Shown piece by piece: positions 27,456 through 35,669 of a stretch of 57,245 bases of DNA. Each line of letters begins with the position of its first letter. The first letter of the stretch is position 1. The notes beneath the pieces were generated by a model. The model was not told the origin of the DNA, searched no databases, and saw only the letters and a list, made by a program, of their open reading frames with translations. The stretch is from an uncultured Kiritimatiellota bacterium (GTDB lineage Bacteria; Verrucomicrobiota; Kiritimatiellia; RFP12; UBA1067), in assembly GCA_934635045.1 (NCBI GenBank), contig CAKTZA010000016.1, positions 1-57,245 of the forward strand, in the 5' to 3' direction. Made by a program: the position numbers and the translations under genes.

Positions 27456-27516
27456 AGTGACAATTTTGTCACTTCAAAATGCGTTAGTGACAAAAAAACG
27501 ATTTTTTGTCACTAAC
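27456..27516. promoter_or_regulatory. tandem palindromes sharing an AGTGACAA core (candidate operators)
   Basis: AGTGACAA-TT-TTGTCACT (27456-27473), followed 9 nt later by a perfect 15-bp inverted repeat, GTTAGTGACAAAAAA / TTTTTTGTCACTAAC with a 4-nt loop (27483-27516). Both repeat AGTGACAA, so they look like binding sites for one regulator. They end 21 nt before the fic -35. The second could also act as a terminator-like hairpin. Confidence 0.55.
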
Positions 27517-27537
27517 AAGCCTTTCGTCCACGCCTAA

Positions 27538-27566
27538 TTGACAGTTTTACGCGGTTTATGTATACT
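27538..27566 (+). promoter_or_regulatory. consensus sigma-70 promoter of fic
   Basis: TTGACA (27538-27543), 17-nt spacer, TATACT (27561-27566). The -10 ends 7 nt before the ATG at 27574. Confidence 0.8.
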
Positions 27567-27573
27567 ATCGACC

Positions 27574-28707
27574 ATGAAACTTGAAGACTTTGAGTCAGGT
27601 CGGTGGGCAGATTGCTACCACTACAAATGCTTTGTCCCGGCGTTGGTCAATCAGGCGTGGTCTTGGGAGAGTGCCACGCTGACGGTTCAGCTGGAGCGGG
27701 CGGTTCGTGCGCTTTCGGCACTGGATGCCTGTTCCCGTTTTGTGCCGGACATCGGACTCTTCATCCGCATGCACGTCGTGCGTGAAGCGAGTGCGTCCAG
27801 TCGGATCGAGGGAACCCAGACGGAAATGGACGAGGCGATCCTTCCGGCGGAGGCTGTCGCGAGTGAGCGGCGCGACGACTGGCGCGAGGTCAACAACTAC
27901 GTGCGGGCGATGGACGAGGCGATTGCCGAACTTGCCGAACTGCCCCTCTCCATGCGGTTGCTGAAGAAGGCGCATGCGCGGCTGCTGGACGGCGTTCGCG
28001 GTCGCCACAAGATGCCGGGCGAGGTTCGCACGTCGCAGAACTGGATCGGCGGCGCGAGCCTCGCGACGGCGCGGTTCATTCCGCCGGCGGTCGAATACCT
28101 GCCTGACTTGCTGAGCGACCTGGAGTTCTTCTGGCACAATGACAGGATCGAGGTTCCGAACCTGATTCGCGCGGCCATCTCGCATTACCAGTTCGAGACG
28201 ATCCATCCGTTTCTGGACGGCAACGGACGAATCGGGCGGCTCTTGATTCCGTTCTACCTGATCTCGAAAGGCGACTTGACGCAGCCCTGCCTTTACATTT
28301 CGGACTATCTGGAACGCCATCGCGAGGCCTATTACGCGGCGTTGTCTGATGCACGGCAGCGCGGCGGGCTCCTGTCGTGGGTTTCGTTTTTCCTGACGGC
28401 CGTCAGGGAGACGGGCGAGAGCGGCTGTCGGACGTTCCAGCGGATTTTCAAGTTCAGGGACGAGATGCAGGAATACTGCGCGCAAAAGGGAACGCGCGGC
28501 GGCAACATCCAGCGTATCGTCCGCCATCTCTACTCGCATCCGCGCGCGACCATTACCGAAATCGCGGTGGGCGTCGGTCTTGACTACCGCACGGCCAACC
28601 GATGCGTGAGCGACATGGTGTCCGATGGCGTTCTTTGCCTAAGTGCGGAAGTCGCGCGCAACCGCATCTATGATTTTCGCAGGTATCTGGACCTGTTCAA
28701 AGGCTGA
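27574..28707 (+). CDS. Fic family protein (AMP-transferase type)
   Basis: A 377-residue Fic-domain protein. The catalytic motif HPFLDGNGRIGR is at about residues 211-222, matching HxFx(D/E)GNGRxxR needed to transfer AMP to a target hydroxyl. An inhibitory helix motif SSRIEGT near residues 75-81 matches (S/T)xxxE(G/N), placing it in the class with the inhibitory helix N-terminal to the Fic core. The C-terminal ~80 residues look like a winged helix (ATITEIAVGVGLDYRTANRCVSDMV), so it may bind DNA and its own promoter palindromes. ATG 27574 is chosen because an upstream TTG frame would begin inside the -35. Confidence 0.9.
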   Translation: MKLEDFESGRWADCYHYKCFVPALVNQAWSWESATLTVQLERAVRALSALDACSRFVPDIGLFIRMHVVREASASSRIEGTQTEMDEAILPAEAVASERRDDWREVNNYVRAMDEAIAELAELPLSMRLLKKAHARLLDGVRGRHKMPGEVRTSQNWIGGASLATARFIPPAVEYLPDLLSDLEFFWHNDRIEVPNLIRAAISHYQFETIHPFLDGNGRIGRLLIPFYLISKGDLTQPCLYISDYLERHREAYYAALSDARQRGGLLSWVSFFLTAVRETGESGCRTFQRIFKFRDEMQEYCAQKGTRGGNIQRIVRHLYSHPRATITEIAVGVGLDYRTANRCVSDMVSDGVLCLSAEVARNRIYDFRRYLDLFKG

Positions 28708-28762
28708 TGCCGCGATGAGCCGCAGAGGGAGGGGCTGAATCGCTGATGCGTGGCTACGGAAT

Positions 28763-28795
28763 TGCGCAAACAAGCCGCTAATTTTCTGCGCAAAC
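28763..28795. repeat. direct repeat TGCGCAAAC
   Basis: Two copies of the 9-mer TGCGCAAAC (28763-28771 and 28787-28795), 24 nt apart start to start, 28 nt before the SDR -10. A possible activator site; low certainty. Confidence 0.3.
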
Positions 28796-28819
28796 GGGAA
28801 TCGCCTCGGCGGGGCTTTA

Positions 28820-28828
28820 TGGTATAAT
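28820..28828 (+). promoter_or_regulatory. extended -10 promoter of the SDR gene
   Basis: TGG followed by TATAAT (28823-28828). Leader of about 38 nt; AGGAG lies 11 nt before ATG 28873. Confidence 0.6.
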
Positions 28829-28872
28829 ACGCACCGTCAAGCAAAAAAGGCGACAACAGGAGATTTCATCAG

Positions 28873-29676
28873 ATGAACAGGTTCAAAGGCAAGGTCGTTC
28901 TGGTCACGGGCGGAAACCGCAACACGGGGCTCTGGCTCGTCAAGAAGTTCGCGGACGAAGGCGCGCGCGTCTTCATGTGCGGCTCGTCCGAGGCGTCGAC
29001 GGCGCGCGGCGCCGAGGCGCTGGCGGCGATGGGCGTCGCGGGCGTGACGGCGCAGCCGTGCGACGTCGGAGACGCGGCGCAGGTTGCCGCGCTCATGGAT
29101 CGCATCGAACGTGAGGCGGGAACGCTCGACATTCTCGTCAACAATGCAGCCGACCAGGGGCTGGGCCTCGGCGGCCCGCTGGAGATGGATCCGGCGGCGA
29201 TCCTGAAGGTCATGAACACGAACGTGAAGGGCGGCTTCCAGGTCACGCAGGCGGCGTGCAACCGCTTCTTCATGAAGAGGCCCTACGAAGTCGGCGGCCC
29301 GTCTCGCGGCACGGTCGTCTTTCTTTCGTCCAACACCGCGATGCGCGCGATCCGCAACCGCACGGCCTACTGCGCGTCGAAGGGCGCGATCAACTCGATG
29401 GTGCGCGCGCTCGCGCTCGACCTCTCGCCGCTCGGCATCCGCGTCAACGCCTGTGCGCCGGGGTACATCTACACCGAGCGCTGGGACGCGCTCGACGAGA
29501 AGGTCAAGGCGCGTCGCCGCGCGAACTGTCCGCTCGGCCGCGAGGCGACGGGGGCGGACATCGCGAACGTCGTCGCGTTCCTCGCGAGCGAGGACAGCGG
29601 CAACATGGCGGGCGAGATCGTGACGTGCGACGCGGGCTGCTCGTGCCAGCACATGCCGGCGGATGTGGATTGTTGA
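28873..29676 (+). CDS. short-chain dehydrogenase/reductase
   Basis: A 267-residue classical SDR. It has the cofactor-binding TGGNRNTG (about 13-20), NNAAD near 92, and a catalytic Ser ... Tyr-x-x-x-Lys (SSNTAMRAIRNRTAYCASK, Tyr about 166). It would oxidise or reduce a sugar or sugar-acid hydroxyl with NAD(P). The neighbouring enolase-superfamily dehydratase suggests a sugar-acid pathway. The end reads CSCQHMPADVDC, unusually Cys-rich for a family C-terminus. Confidence 0.88.
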   Translation: MNRFKGKVVLVTGGNRNTGLWLVKKFADEGARVFMCGSSEASTARGAEALAAMGVAGVTAQPCDVGDAAQVAALMDRIEREAGTLDILVNNAADQGLGLGGPLEMDPAAILKVMNTNVKGGFQVTQAACNRFFMKRPYEVGGPSRGTVVFLSSNTAMRAIRNRTAYCASKGAINSMVRALALDLSPLGIRVNACAPGYIYTERWDALDEKVKARRRANCPLGREATGADIANVVAFLASEDSGNMAGEIVTCDAGCSCQHMPADVDC

Positions 29677-29709
29677 GAGGTTGAGAAGTTGAGAGGGTTG
29701 AGAAGCGAA
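29677..29709. repeat. 7-8-nt degenerate repeat, GTTGAGA type
   Basis: The gap between the SDR and dehydratase genes is filled with units such as TTGAGAGG, TTGAGAAG, TTGAGAGG, GTTGAGAAG. It directly precedes ATG 29710 and supplies the only Shine-Dalgarno-like purines. Confidence 0.6.
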
Positions 29710-30876
29710 ATGAAAATCACATCGATCAAGCCGTTTGTCATTGACTGCTTCCGCACGAACTGGGTGTTCGTGAAGGTCGAGACGGACGAGGGAATTTCGG
29801 GCCTCGGCGAAGGGACGCTCGAATACAAGGAGAACGCGCTTGTCGGCGCACTCAAGGACCTGGAGCACGCGCTCCTCGGCAAGGATCCGTTCGACACCGC
29901 GTGGATCGAGCACGAGAACTACCGCGACGCCTACTGGCGCGGCGGGGCCGTCCTCATGAGCGCCCTGTCGGCGATCGACATGGCGCTCTGGGACATCAAG
30001 GGCAAGGCGCTCGGCGTGCCGTGCTGGAAGCTGCTCGGCGGCAAGTGCCGCGCGGCCGTGCCGTGCTACGCGAACTGCTGGTTCGCGGGCGCGAAGGAGC
30101 CGGAGGAGTTCGCCGCCAAGGCGACGGCCGCCGTCGCGCGCGGCTTCAAGGGCCTCAAGTGGGATCCCTTCGGCAAGAACTACCGTCAGCTGCCGCCCGC
30201 CGACTTCAAGAAGGCGATGGCGTGCGTCGCCGCCGTCAAGGGCGCGACGGAGGGCAAGGCCGAGATCCTGATCGAGTGCCACGGCCGCTTCGACGTGCCG
30301 ACGGCCCTGCGCGTCTGCCATGCGCTGGAGGCGTTCGACCCCTACTGGGTGGAGGAGCCGGTCATTCCCGACACGATGCGCGCCTTGGCGGACGTCCGGT
30401 CGCGTGTGCGCGTGCCGATTGCCTGCGGCGAGCGCCTCTACACGACGCAGCAGATCCTCGACGCGATCGAGCTCAACTGCTGCGACTACCTGCAGCCCGA
30501 CTCGTCGCATGCGGGCGGCATCACGGCGATGAAGGGCATCGCGGCGATCTGCGACGCGCACCACGTGCCGTTCTGCGCGCACAATCCGAGCGGCCCGGTG
30601 GCGAACGCCGTCACGTTGGCCTTGGGCGTCTCGACGCCCGGCTACTGCATCCACGAGACGCTGTTCGACGACGTGCCGTGGCGCCGGGACGTCGTTGACG
30701 AGGACGTGAAGTTCGTCGACGGGATGATGTACCCGTCGGAGCGTCCGGGCCTCGGCATTGAGCTGAACGAGGAAGCCGCCGCCGCGCACCCGAAGCAGGA
30801 CCACTGGCTGCGCCACTACGTCGGCACGCTCACGAACGTGCGTCCGCCGGACGCGACGCCCTACTATCACGGGTGA
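29710..30876 (+). CDS. enolase-superfamily sugar-acid dehydratase (mandelate racemase group)
   Basis: A 388-residue protein of the mandelate racemase/galactonate dehydratase group, which removes water from an aldonic acid to give a 2-keto-3-deoxy acid. Visible features: an N-terminal capping domain; GFKGLKWDPFGKN with the catalytic Lys region; metal ligands in LIECHGRFD, the Glu of WVEEPV and ACGERL; a conserved PDSSHAGGI; and the His of HNPSGPVANAV. The CHGRFD and KWDPFG wording suggests a galactonate or related dehydratase, but the substrate cannot be fixed. ATG 29710 is preferred over 29689, which lies in the repeat. Confidence 0.86.
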   Translation: MKITSIKPFVIDCFRTNWVFVKVETDEGISGLGEGTLEYKENALVGALKDLEHALLGKDPFDTAWIEHENYRDAYWRGGAVLMSALSAIDMALWDIKGKALGVPCWKLLGGKCRAAVPCYANCWFAGAKEPEEFAAKATAAVARGFKGLKWDPFGKNYRQLPPADFKKAMACVAAVKGATEGKAEILIECHGRFDVPTALRVCHALEAFDPYWVEEPVIPDTMRALADVRSRVRVPIACGERLYTTQQILDAIELNCCDYLQPDSSHAGGITAMKGIAAICDAHHVPFCAHNPSGPVANAVTLALGVSTPGYCIHETLFDDVPWRRDVVDEDVKFVDGMMYPSERPGLGIELNEEAAAAHPKQDHWLRHYVGTLTNVRPPDATPYYHG

Positions 30877-30914
30877 GGGCCGTCTGGAGCCACGTCACGT
30901 TTGCGAATTGGCGT

Positions 30915-30952
30915 GGGGACAGACCCCAGGGGTTCGTGGGGACAGACCCCAA
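30915..30952. repeat. REP-like palindromic unit, two copies
   Basis: TGGGGACAGACCCCA at 30915-30929 and again at 30938-30952. Same family as 27369-27404. It lies just upstream of the UxaA promoter. Confidence 0.7.
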
Positions 30953-30967
30953 GGGGGCGGTCATTTA

Positions 30968-30976
30968 TGGTATAAT
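30968..30976 (+). promoter_or_regulatory. extended -10 promoter of the UxaA-type gene
   Basis: TGG followed by TATAAT (30971-30976). Leader to ATG 31005 is about 22 nt and contains AGGAAG (30991-30996). Confidence 0.65.
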
Positions 30977-31004
30977 GGCCGCCACAATCGAGGAAGTCAT
31001 TTTC

Positions 31005-32354
31005 ATGGTCATTCATCCGTCCGATAACGTCGAAGTCCGCGCAGACGGGCACAAGTACGCGCGGCGCGCCATCGCCGCCGGCGAGAACATCATCAAGTAC
31101 GGCATGCCCATCGGGCACGCGACGCGCGTGATCGCGCCGGGCGAGCGCGTCCACGTCGACAACGTGAAGACGAACCTCGGCGAGGTGCTGGAGTACCGCT
31201 ACGAGCCGTCGTTCACGGACGTCGCGCGGCGGCCCGCGCCGACGATCCGCGCCTACCGCCACCCCGACGGGCGCATCGGCATCCGCAACGACCTCTGGGT
31301 CATTCCGCTTGTCGGCTGCGTGAACCGCCTCGCCGAACGCCTCGCCGCGAGCTGCGGCGGCCTCGCGCTCACGCATCCCTACGGCTGCTCCCAGATGGGC
31401 GAGGACCACGAGCGGACGGCGAACATGCTCGCGCAGTTCTGCCACCACCCGAACGCGGGCGGCGTCCTCGTCGTCGCGCTCGGCTGCGAGAACAACACCT
31501 TGGAGAGCTTCAAGGTGCGGCTGGGCGACTATTCGAGGCTCAACATCCGCTTCCTGCGCGCGCAGGATCCGGGCGACGAGTACGCGAAGGGGCTCGCGCT
31601 CCTGAAGGAGCTGGAGGCGGCGCGTCCGAAGGAACGCGTCGAGGTGCCGGCGTCCGAGCTCGTCGTGGGGCTCAAGTGTGGCGGGTCGGACGGTTTTTCG
31701 GGGCTCACGGCGAATCCGCTCGTCGGGCGCTTCTCCGACTGGCTTGCGGCGCGCGGCGGTTCGACGATCCTCACCGAGGTGCCGGAAATGTTCGGCGCGG
31801 AGACGCTGCTCATGAAGCGGTGCCGCACGCGCGACGTGTTCGACAAGTGCGTGCGGATGATCAACGACTTCAAGGACTACTACGCCTCCCACCACCAGGT
31901 CTGCTACGAGAACCCCTCGCCCGGCAACAAGGCGGGCGGCATCACGACGCTGGAGGACAAGTCGCTCGGCTGCGTGCAGAAGGGCGGCTCGGCGCCGGTC
32001 GAGGACGTGCTCCTCTACGGCGAAAGCGTGAAGAGGCACGGGCTCTCGCTCCTGACGGGCCCCGGCAACGACCTCGTGGCGTCGACGGTGCTTGCGGCGG
32101 CGGGTTGCCACCTCATCCTCTTCACGACGGGGCGCGGCACGCCGTTCGGCTGCGTCGTGCCGACGCTGAAGGTCGCGACGAACGACACGCTTGCGGCGAA
32201 CAAGCCGAACTGGATCGACTGGAACGCGATGGCCAATCCCGACGTCGAGGCGTTCGCGCAGAAGGTGCTCGCGGTCGCGAGCGGCGAGAAGGCGAAGAAC
32301 GAACAGAACGGTGCGCAGGGCATCGCGATCTTCAAGGACGGCGTGACGCTGTAA
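31005..32354 (+). CDS. UxaA family dehydratase (altronate/galactarate dehydratase type)
   Basis: A 449-residue UxaA/GarD-family protein. Residues 1 to about 75 are an SAF domain (YARRAIAAGENIIKYGMPIG); the main domain follows with YRHPDGRIGIRNDLWV, HPYGCSQMGEDHERT, VALGCENN, GLKCGGSDGFSGLTANP and GCHLILFTTGRGTPFG. Members use Fe(II) to dehydrate altronate or galactarate to 2-keto-3-deoxy acids. ATG 31005 is chosen for its AGGAAG 8 nt upstream; ATG 30975 overlaps the -10. With the SDR and enolase-type enzyme this indicates uronate or aldonate breakdown. Confidence 0.88.
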   Translation: MVIHPSDNVEVRADGHKYARRAIAAGENIIKYGMPIGHATRVIAPGERVHVDNVKTNLGEVLEYRYEPSFTDVARRPAPTIRAYRHPDGRIGIRNDLWVIPLVGCVNRLAERLAASCGGLALTHPYGCSQMGEDHERTANMLAQFCHHPNAGGVLVVALGCENNTLESFKVRLGDYSRLNIRFLRAQDPGDEYAKGLALLKELEAARPKERVEVPASELVVGLKCGGSDGFSGLTANPLVGRFSDWLAARGGSTILTEVPEMFGAETLLMKRCRTRDVFDKCVRMINDFKDYYASHHQVCYENPSPGNKAGGITTLEDKSLGCVQKGGSAPVEDVLLYGESVKRHGLSLLTGPGNDLVASTVLAAAGCHLILFTTGRGTPFGCVVPTLKVATNDTLAANKPNWIDWNAMANPDVEAFAQKVLAVASGEKAKNEQNGAQGIAIFKDGVTL

Positions 32355-32396
32355 GGCGCGCGGGCGCAAGGCCGTCCGCCGCCGAGAACCGAAGCG

Positions 32397-33530
32397 ATGA
32401 AGACGCGAAGCGGACAGCCGAGCACCCGTTTCCCTTTCGCCGTCGAGCGAAGTCCGGCGACGACGTTGGTGGAGCAGGTCGTGCGCGGCGTGCGGTCGGC
32501 GGTACTCTGCGGCGACTGGGCGTTCGGACAGCGCGTGCCCTCGCTGCGCGCGGCGACGCGGGCGCTCGGCGTCAGCTTCAAGACCGCCTGCACGGCGTAC
32601 GACACGCTGTGCCGCGAAGGCTGGCTGCGGCGGACGCCGCGAAAGGGGTACACCGCCGCCGCGCCTGATGTGCCGCAATGGCGTGGCGAGATGCTGTTGG
32701 TCGCCTACGGCTCCTATTCCGACCTGCAGAACGTGATGAGCATCTCGAACAGCCTGGCCCGTGCCGGCTGGCTCAGCTCGAACCTGTTCATCCGCTGTAC
32801 GGGCGATTCGGAAGAGGGCGACTATGCGATTCTCGACGGGCTGCTGACGCGCCGCCTCGATCTCGTGATGGTCTTCAGCCCCAACGAGGACGTCATTTCC
32901 CGCATCCGCTATGCCGAGAAGCCGTATGTGGTGATGACCTGCAACCGCCCGTCGTTCGGCAGCTTGTGCCGCGGGGTCATCCACGTTCACACGGAGGCGT
33001 TTCAACGGAGGCTTCTGGCGGACTGTCGTCGTTTCCGGGTGCGGACGGCGTGGTGCGTGAACTTCCAGCCTGTTCATGGCTCTGTACGCGCTGCGCTGCG
33101 GGCGGCCGGCATTCGGGTGAAGACGGTGCTGACGGGCTACGACCCTCGAAAGGCCGAGCACAACGATGACATCCGTGACCGCGCCTTTCGGTGGTTCACG
33201 GACTTCCTGCGGCGCGAGGGGATGAAGACGTTCCCGGACCTGATCGTCTTCCTGGACGACTACGTCGCGGTCGGCGCATTGTCGGCGCTCTTCGTCCACG
33301 GCGTGCGCCTGCCGGACGACGTGCAGGTCGTCACGTATGCCAACCATGACAACGGTCAGTCCTATCTGCGGACGTTCGCGCGGCTGGAGAGCGACTTCAC
33401 GGCGGCGGGCGCGCGCGTGGCCGAGTTCCTCATCAGCTGCGCCACGCGCGTCGCGCGGCAGAACGTGCTTGAGCTGGAGGCTTTCTCCTACGTTCCCGGC
33501 GAGACGTTCTCGCGCGTCGTGGACGGGTGA
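32397..33530 (+). CDS. GntR-type regulator with LacI-like sensor domain
   Basis: A 377-residue hybrid regulator. The N-terminal ~75 residues are a GntR winged helix (LVEQVVRGVRSAVLCGDWAF, RVPSLRAATRALGVSFKTAC, then EGWLRRTPRKGY). From about residue 95 a periplasmic-binding-like sensor follows, ending with YVAVGALSALFVHGVRLPDDV. This build is typical for sugar-responsive repressors. The gene starts 42 nt after the UxaA-type gene and is co-directional, so it probably controls this cluster. Confidence 0.82.
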   Translation: MKTRSGQPSTRFPFAVERSPATTLVEQVVRGVRSAVLCGDWAFGQRVPSLRAATRALGVSFKTACTAYDTLCREGWLRRTPRKGYTAAAPDVPQWRGEMLLVAYGSYSDLQNVMSISNSLARAGWLSSNLFIRCTGDSEEGDYAILDGLLTRRLDLVMVFSPNEDVISRIRYAEKPYVVMTCNRPSFGSLCRGVIHVHTEAFQRRLLADCRRFRVRTAWCVNFQPVHGSVRAALRAAGIRVKTVLTGYDPRKAEHNDDIRDRAFRWFTDFLRREGMKTFPDLIVFLDDYVAVGALSALFVHGVRLPDDVQVVTYANHDNGQSYLRTFARLESDFTAAGARVAEFLISCATRVARQNVLELEAFSYVPGETFSRVVDG

Positions 33531-33584
33531 CGCAACCGCCGGGCTGATGTCCTGCTGTTATCCTGCCGGGCGGAAAACGCTTGC

Positions 33585-33608
33585 CGTGTTGCGCATTCGG
33601 GCAACGCG
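33585..33608. promoter_or_regulatory. palindrome over the -35 of the beta-helix gene (candidate operator)
   Basis: CGTGTTGC (33585-33592) and GCAACGCG (33601-33608), arms matching at 7 of 8 with an 8-nt centre. It ends 5 nt before the -10 hexamer and covers the -35 position. A LacI/GntR-type repressor site is plausible; the adjacent upstream regulator is the first candidate. Confidence 0.4.
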
Positions 33609-33610
33609 TG

Positions 33611-33619
33611 TGCTATAAT
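33611..33619 (+). promoter_or_regulatory. extended -10 promoter of the beta-helix gene
   Basis: TGC followed by TATAAT (33614-33619). Leader of about 65 nt with GGAGG (33679-33683) upstream of ATG 33693. Confidence 0.6.
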
Positions 33620-33692
33620 TCGCCTTGCCAATCGGGTGCGCCTGTCGTGCGCACGTTCACGTGGGTGACGAGAGGCACGGAGGGTCAAGAAG

Positions 33693-35642
33693 ATGGAATA
33701 TCGGCACACATTGTCCTTTGTCGCGGCAGTCTGCCTGTCGCTTTCGCTCGTCGCGGCGGAATATCGCGCCGCGACGGTCGAGGAGCTGACGAACGCGCTG
33801 AACCGAATCTCGTGCGAGACGGAGTCGTCCGTCTTGACGCTCGCGCCAAACGTCTACGACCTGAGTTCCCTGCCGAAGATGCACGCGGACGCCTTGCTGA
33901 GCGTCTCGAACGGCGTTGTCGGGCGTGCCGTCGTCATTCAGGGCGATCCGGCTTCGGCGCGCGAACAGGTCGTTCTGGATGCGGGGCGGGCAGGACGCGT
34001 GCTGCGGGCGTTCAATTACTCCTACGGGCAGATGACGTTTCGCAACCTCACGTTCCGCAAGGGGCTGACGACGGGGCGGAACGGCGGCGTCCAGACTGGC
34101 AGCTGGGGCACGTTCACCTTTACGAACTGCGTCTTTGCAGGCAATCAGGCGAACGAGTCTGCGGCGGCGGCCGGCGGATCTGGCGAGCGGCGCTTCAGGG
34201 ACTGTCTCTTCAAGGAGAACCTGTTGGGCGGCGGCTACGGCTTCGGCGGCGTCTTGCTTGATCCGACGGAGGTCACGGGATGCGTGTTCGAGAGAAACGG
34301 CGTCTACGGCGACCAGATCGTCGGCGCGGTCGTGAACGGGTCTTGTGACATCACGGACTGCGTCTTCGACTCGAACGTGAACACGGGACGCTGGGGGGTG
34401 GCGGGCGCCGTCTACCTCAAAGGCGGCAATGCCGTCGCGTGCGTCTTCACGAACAACTACCTGAATGCGTCCGCGAAGCAGGTTGGCGCGGCGCTCGTGT
34501 TGGCGGGGACGGTCGAGGCGTCATCCGTCATCGACTGCACGTTCATCGACAACCGGTGCAAGGCCACAGGCGATGGCGGTGCGATTGCCTGCGTGGCGAC
34601 GGCCTCGACGGGCGAGATCCGGGGCTGCACATTCGTCGGTAACGGCCTGTCGTCCTTTGGTTCGCGTGGCGGCGCCCTCGCGAACTTTCCCGGACTGGTG
34701 ACGAACTGCACGTTTGTCGGCAACGAAGCCTACTACGGCGGTGCGGTCTACGCCTGTTCCAACGTCGTCGGCTGCACGTTCCGCGCCAATCACGCTGACA
34801 ACATCGACGGGCTTCTGGGCGGCGGCGCGGCGTTTCGGAGCGTGCTTCGCCAATGCTCTGTCGTCAGCAACACGGCGACGTATTCGGCCGGCGGCGTCTG
34901 CGAGAGCGCGGCCTACGGATGCGCGTTCACGGGCAACACGACCTCGGCTTTTCGCGAATCCCGCATTGCGGAGGCGATGGACAGCTTTTTTGAGGATTGC
35001 GAGTTCTTCGACAGCGAAGGGTATGGCGTCAACTTCAAGAACTGCGGCATGAACCGCTGCTTCCTGCATGACAACGGCGTCAAGCTCGAAAACTGTACGG
35101 GATACCTCTTTGACGGGCAGATTGCCGTGACGAACAGCCTACTTGTCGGGAACACGGCGACGCGGCTCTTCTCGAACTACGCGGCGGATCTCCCGAATGC
35201 GGTCATCAACTGCACGTTCGCCGGAAATCGGTACGACATCTTGGCGAGCAATGGCGGAACGGACGCGGCGATTCTGTTTGCGAACAACCTGTTCGTCGAC
35301 AACGGCACATACACGTGGGCTTTCGACGATGATGTGGCCCAGATCTTTGACGGCATGACGTTCCGCAACAACTACCTCTCGACGACGTTTGAGATCGCGG
35401 GGGCGGACAATGTCAACGTCCGATACGAGAGCCTGAATCCGCGCCTGATGCGCGACCGCGATCCCGAACGCCCGTGGGCGCCGCGTCGGCGAAGTCCGCT
35501 CAACGGCGCGGGGCTCGTGATGGACTGGATGTCGAATGCGACGGACTTCGACGGGCATCCGCGCCTGACGGACGGTCGTGTCGCAATCGGCGCGTGCGAG
35601 ACGACCGAGCCTTGCATGGGCGCGCTGATCCTCATTCGCTGA
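33693..35642 (+). CDS. secreted right-handed parallel beta-helix protein
   Basis: A 649-residue protein with a signal peptide (residues 1 to about 22, SLSLVAA). The body is made of many repeats of the type N-C-x-F-x-G-N or C-x-F-x-x-N (TNCVFAGNQANES, TDCVFDSNVN, RGCTFVGNG, TNCTFVGNEA, INCTFAGNRYD), as in polymorphic-outer-membrane-like parallel beta-helices. Such proteins bind or cleave polysaccharides such as pectins, but no catalytic residues are recognisable. It is followed 27 nt later by the DUF4838 gene, so the two are probably cotranscribed. Confidence 0.82.
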   Translation: MEYRHTLSFVAAVCLSLSLVAAEYRAATVEELTNALNRISCETESSVLTLAPNVYDLSSLPKMHADALLSVSNGVVGRAVVIQGDPASAREQVVLDAGRAGRVLRAFNYSYGQMTFRNLTFRKGLTTGRNGGVQTGSWGTFTFTNCVFAGNQANESAAAAGGSGERRFRDCLFKENLLGGGYGFGGVLLDPTEVTGCVFERNGVYGDQIVGAVVNGSCDITDCVFDSNVNTGRWGVAGAVYLKGGNAVACVFTNNYLNASAKQVGAALVLAGTVEASSVIDCTFIDNRCKATGDGGAIACVATASTGEIRGCTFVGNGLSSFGSRGGALANFPGLVTNCTFVGNEAYYGGAVYACSNVVGCTFRANHADNIDGLLGGGAAFRSVLRQCSVVSNTATYSAGGVCESAAYGCAFTGNTTSAFRESRIAEAMDSFFEDCEFFDSEGYGVNFKNCGMNRCFLHDNGVKLENCTGYLFDGQIAVTNSLLVGNTATRLFSNYAADLPNAVINCTFAGNRYDILASNGGTDAAILFANNLFVDNGTYTWAFDDDVAQIFDGMTFRNNYLSTTFEIAGADNVNVRYESLNPRLMRDRDPERPWAPRRRSPLNGAGLVMDWMSNATDFDGHPRLTDGRVAIGACETTEPCMGALILIR

Positions 35643-35669
35643 CATCTCGACAGAAAGCGCAGACATCAG

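Larger units (their letters stand above)
27123..27537. other. intergenic region between divergent regulator and fic genes
   Basis: About 415 nt without a convincing gene. It contains REP-like GGGGACAG units (27369-27404), two palindromes (27456-27516) and AT-rich sequence. Short open frames here show no family features. Confidence 0.6.
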
